From assembly GCA_011053005.1 (NCBI GenBank), contig DRHW01000009.1:1-60839 (forward strand): 60,839 bases of DNA, read 5' to 3'. Under the pieces are notes generated by a model that saw only the letters and a list, made by a program, of their open reading frames with translations, ran no database searches and was not told the DNA's origin. The DNA is from Methylophaga sp. Its GTDB lineage: Bacteria; Pseudomonadota; Gammaproteobacteria; Nitrosococcales; Methylophagaceae. The position numbers and the translations under genes were made by a program. This document shows positions 58,649-60,839 of the stretch, in pieces; the first letter of the stretch is position 1; each line of letters opens with the position of its first letter.

Positions 58649-59173
58649 ATGCATCAAAAACTACCAAAAGATATAGACCCATTTAGATTGGCTCAAAATG
58701 GTTTGAAATTGGAGGGGACACTTCCTGTTTCAACTATGAAGCGTCTAGGTGGATCACTTGCTAGCGCAGAAGGTGAAGTAGCAGTAACAATGAATTTTGA
58801 TGTTGATGAAACAGGCTTGCCATTTATGTATGGTAAGTTTAGTGCTCAATTATCATTAATATGTGAACGTTGCATGAAACCAATGTCGTTCGATGTGAAT
58901 GTCGAATGTCATCTTGCAATTCTTAAAAGTGAAAGAAAAATTGAAGAGTTGGCGGAGTTATATGACCCATGGATTGTTGAGACTAAAGATCCTGTGTTGT
59001 TAGCTTCGGTTGTCGAAGATGAATTGATTTTAGGTTTACCCTTGGTGCCCAGGCATGAGCATGCTTGTTTGCCTAAAGAAGCATGGTATCGAGGGGACGA
59101 TATAGATGAAAGTGAGAAAGAAAAGAAAGTGTCACCATTTGAAGTTCTTGCATCACTAAAATTAAAGAAGTAA
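58649..59173 (+). CDS. yceD: YceD/DUF177 family protein
   Basis: This is a protein of about 174 residues. A central CERCMKPM holds the metal-type Cys pair, and a later acidic DEL-LGLPLVPRHEH segment is typical of YceD. The C-terminal helix (SPFEVLASLKLKK) is conserved. YceD lies ahead of rpmF throughout gammaproteobacteria and has been linked to large-subunit rRNA biogenesis. I chose ATG 58649 rather than the longer frame. Confidence 0.9.
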   Translation: MHQKLPKDIDPFRLAQNGLKLEGTLPVSTMKRLGGSLASAEGEVAVTMNFDVDETGLPFMYGKFSAQLSLICERCMKPMSFDVNVECHLAILKSERKIEELAELYDPWIVETKDPVLLASVVEDELILGLPLVPRHEHACLPKEAWYRGDDIDESEKEKKVSPFEVLASLKLKK

Positions 59174-59247
59174 GCGTTTGTTTCGATTCTAAAAATTTAG
59201 AGTCAGCAGGTCAAGTATAGTATTTATTAGAAGTTAGGAGTTTAGCA

Positions 59248-59427
59248 ATGGCAGTTCAAAAAAGTAAAAAGAGTCCATCACGTCGCGGTATGCGTCGTTC
59301 ACATGATGCATTAACTGAAGCAACATTGTCTGTTGATTCAACATCAGGTGAATTACATCGCCGTCATCACATTACTGCTGACGGTTTTTACCGTGGTCGT
59401 AAAGTGATTACAGCTACAGGTGAGTAA
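59248..59427 (+). CDS. rpmF: 50S ribosomal protein L32
   Basis: A 59-residue protein starting [20 protein letters not shown], the near-invariant opening of L32. The C-terminus reads [16 protein letters not shown]. It starts behind TTAGGAG and lies between yceD and plsX as usual. It is one of the clearest small genes in the window. Confidence 0.97.
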   Translation: MAVQKSKKSPSRRGMRRSHDALTEATLSVDSTSGELHRRHHITADGFYRGRKVITATGE

Positions 59428-59439
59428 GGCTGAATTCTA

Positions 59440-60459
59440 TTGAGTCTTACATTATCTATTGATGTCATGGGCGGGGATCACGGTCCAAGTGTCGTGATCC
59501 CCGCTGTAATTCGGGCATTAAAATTATATCCTAAAACTCACTTTATATTAGTTGGCGATAAAGATGTAATTAGTTCAACATTGAATGAACACAATGTGCA
59601 AAATGACGAGCGTTTAATTATTCGTCATGCTTCACAGCAGGTTACAATGGGCGAGTCACCCGCCATCGCATTAAGAACCAAAAAAGATTCCTCGATGCGT
59701 GTCGCATTGAATCTCGTCAAAGATGGTTCGGCCGCTGCTTGTGTCAGTGCTGGTAATACCGGTGCATTAATGGCTACGGCTCGTTTTGTGTTAAAAACCA
59801 TTCCAGGGATTGAACGTCCCGCAATCGTCTCCGCGCTTCCCACAATGAAAGGCCATACCTATGTGCTAGACCTTGGGGCTAATGTTGATTCGAGTGCTGA
59901 ACATCTTGTTCAGTTTGCTGTTATGGGCTCAGTATTAGCCGAGCTCGTTGATGGTAAGAAAAATCCTACTATTGGTTTGCTGAACATCGGTTCAGAAGAA
60001 ATCAAAGGTAATGAACGCGTCAAAGAAGCGGCTCGTTTATTAATGGATACCGATCTCAACTATTATGGCTTTGTAGAAGGTGATGGTTTATATCGTGGTG
60101 ATGTCGATGTCGTCGTTTGTGATGGTTTTGTCGGTAATGTCGCGCTGAAAGCAAGTGAAGGCGTCATTCATATGATTCGTCACTTCTTGCGCCAATCATT
60201 TGGTCGTAATATCTTTACTAAACTAGCTGGCTTAATTGCTTCGCCAGTATTAAAACACTTCCGCGACGAATTAGATCCTAGAGCTTATAACGGTGCCAAC
60301 CTAATTGGTTTGCAAGGCATTGTAATTAAAAGCCATGGTGGTACCGATGAAATAGGCTTTGCCAATGCAATCAAAATTGCCATTATCGAAGCTGAACAAG
60401 ATATTCCAAAACATATTAGTAAGCATTTAGAAATGTTATTAGAAGGGCATGCTCCTTGA
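59440..60459 (+). CDS. plsX: Phosphate acyltransferase PlsX
   Basis: This 339-residue enzyme makes acyl-phosphate from acyl-ACP for phospholipid synthesis. The opening [12 protein letters not shown] and the middle [11 protein letters not shown] are diagnostic. The start is TTG 59440; the AAGG overlapping the rpmF stop is its likely ribosome binding site. It overlaps fabH by 4 bases. Confidence 0.95.
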   Translation: MSLTLSIDVMGGDHGPSVVIPAVIRALKLYPKTHFILVGDKDVISSTLNEHNVQNDERLIIRHASQQVTMGESPAIALRTKKDSSMRVALNLVKDGSAAACVSAGNTGALMATARFVLKTIPGIERPAIVSALPTMKGHTYVLDLGANVDSSAEHLVQFAVMGSVLAELVDGKKNPTIGLLNIGSEEIKGNERVKEAARLLMDTDLNYYGFVEGDGLYRGDVDVVVCDGFVGNVALKASEGVIHMIRHFLRQSFGRNIFTKLAGLIASPVLKHFRDELDPRAYNGANLIGLQGIVIKSHGGTDEIGFANAIKIAIIEAEQDIPKHISKHLEMLLEGHAP

Positions 60460-60839
60460 TCTATTCAAGAATAGTAGGAACGGGTAGTTATTTACCTGAA
60501 AAAGTGCTCTCTAATCATGATCTTGAAAAAATGGTCGAAACATCAGATCAATGGATTCAAGATCGTACTGGTATTAAAAAACGTCATATTGTTGCCGAAG
60601 ATGAAACCACGACAGATTTAGCTTTTTTTGCTGCAGAAAAAGCAATTGAAGCTGCGGGTATCACTAACGATGATATTGATTTAATTATTGTTGCTACTAC
60701 AACACCTACACGAATTTTCCCTAGTACAGCCTCTTTAGTACAAGAGAAATTAAATATTAGCGGTTGTCCTGCATTTGATTTACAAGCTGTTTGTACTGGC
60801 TTTATTTATGCGCTAACCGTGGCGGATAAATTTATCAAA
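60456..60839 (+). CDS. fabH: 3-oxoacyl-ACP synthase III FabH (partial, cut by window end)
   Basis: The first 128 codons of FabH, which starts fatty-acid synthesis by joining acetyl-CoA to malonyl-ACP. The start appears to be TTG 60456 within TTGA of the plsX stop. Visible are [24 protein letters not shown] and the catalytic Cys113 in DLQAVCTGF. The catalytic His and Asn lie beyond the window. Confidence 0.95.
   Translation, partial: MIYSRIVGTGSYLPEKVLSNHDLEKMVETSDQWIQDRTGIKKRHIVAEDETTTDLAFFAAEKAIEAAGITNDDIDLIIVATTTPTRIFPSTASLVQEKLNISGCPAFDLQAVCTGFIYALTVADKFIK

Overview
The window looks like a chromosome segment of a moderately AT-rich gammaproteobacterium. The right half carries conserved gammaproteobacterial blocks in familiar order: tig-clpP-clpX-lon, a SPOR gene-cvpA-purF, and yceD-rpmF-plsX-fabH, with argD-argF, murU-amgK, moaA and sodB nearby. 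A member of the Thiotrichales/Piscirickettsiaceae range would fit, but that is a guess. The two halves differ sharply: from 36.6 kb onward the genes are housekeeping, while everything to the left is accessory DNA that ends at the 3' end of a tRNA-Ser(UGA) gene, a classic island insertion site. The left end of the island lies outside the window.

Accessory region (1-36,560). (a) 226-10,781 is an extended type I restriction-modification operon: half-HsdS, HsdM, full HsdS, a DUF6161-like membrane protein, a DUF2188-like small protein, an unknown protein, a NYN-domain nuclease behind a structured leader, HsdR and a DUF45/YgjP-like metallopeptidase. (b) 10,782-14,555 holds small genes of unknown role: a free-standing sigma-70 region 4-like protein with a hairpin over its ribosome binding site, a zinc-ribbon protein, and a broken reading frame joining a uracil-DNA-glycosylase-like part to a GIY-YIG nuclease part. 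(c) 14,556-19,630 is a minus-strand cluster: an AAA ATPase, three different metallophosphoesterases and two small proteins, preceded by a leader with a 19-codon peptide ORF and stacked hairpins. (d) 21,030-24,152 encodes a 1040-residue AAA_16/STAND-like ATPase with a large unknown C-terminus. (e) 24,971-28,560 has a tyrosine recombinase behind a long perfect hairpin, two small unknown genes, a DEDDh exonuclease, and a graveyard: an AbiEi antitoxin with a destroyed AbiEii toxin and the tail of an SNF2 helicase. (f) 28,578-36,095 is a complete Wadjet JetABCD plasmid-defence operon with a divergent WYL (BrxR/CapW-like) regulator and a perfect 21-bp operator-like palindrome.

Core region (36,567-60,839). 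tRNA-Ser, YccA/Bax-inhibitor protein, moaA, sodB and argD-argF are followed by a minus-strand pair murU-amgK (cell wall recycling), a membrane-anchored protein, maf and pgm on the minus strand, a cation efflux pump, a NERD protein and a 5'-nucleotidase. Then come tRNA-Leu(UAG), the protein-quality-control run tig-clpP-clpX-lon, a SPOR protein, cvpA, purF, and the yceD-rpmF-plsX-fabH cluster, where fabH is cut by the window edge.

The most novel-looking candidates are the AAA-triple-metallophosphoesterase cluster with its attenuator-like leader, the glycosylase/GIY-YIG composite, the solitary large STAND-like ATPase, and the non-canonical genes and leader RNA inside the type I R-M operon. All functional statements come from reading the sequence and from family knowledge; no database search was possible.
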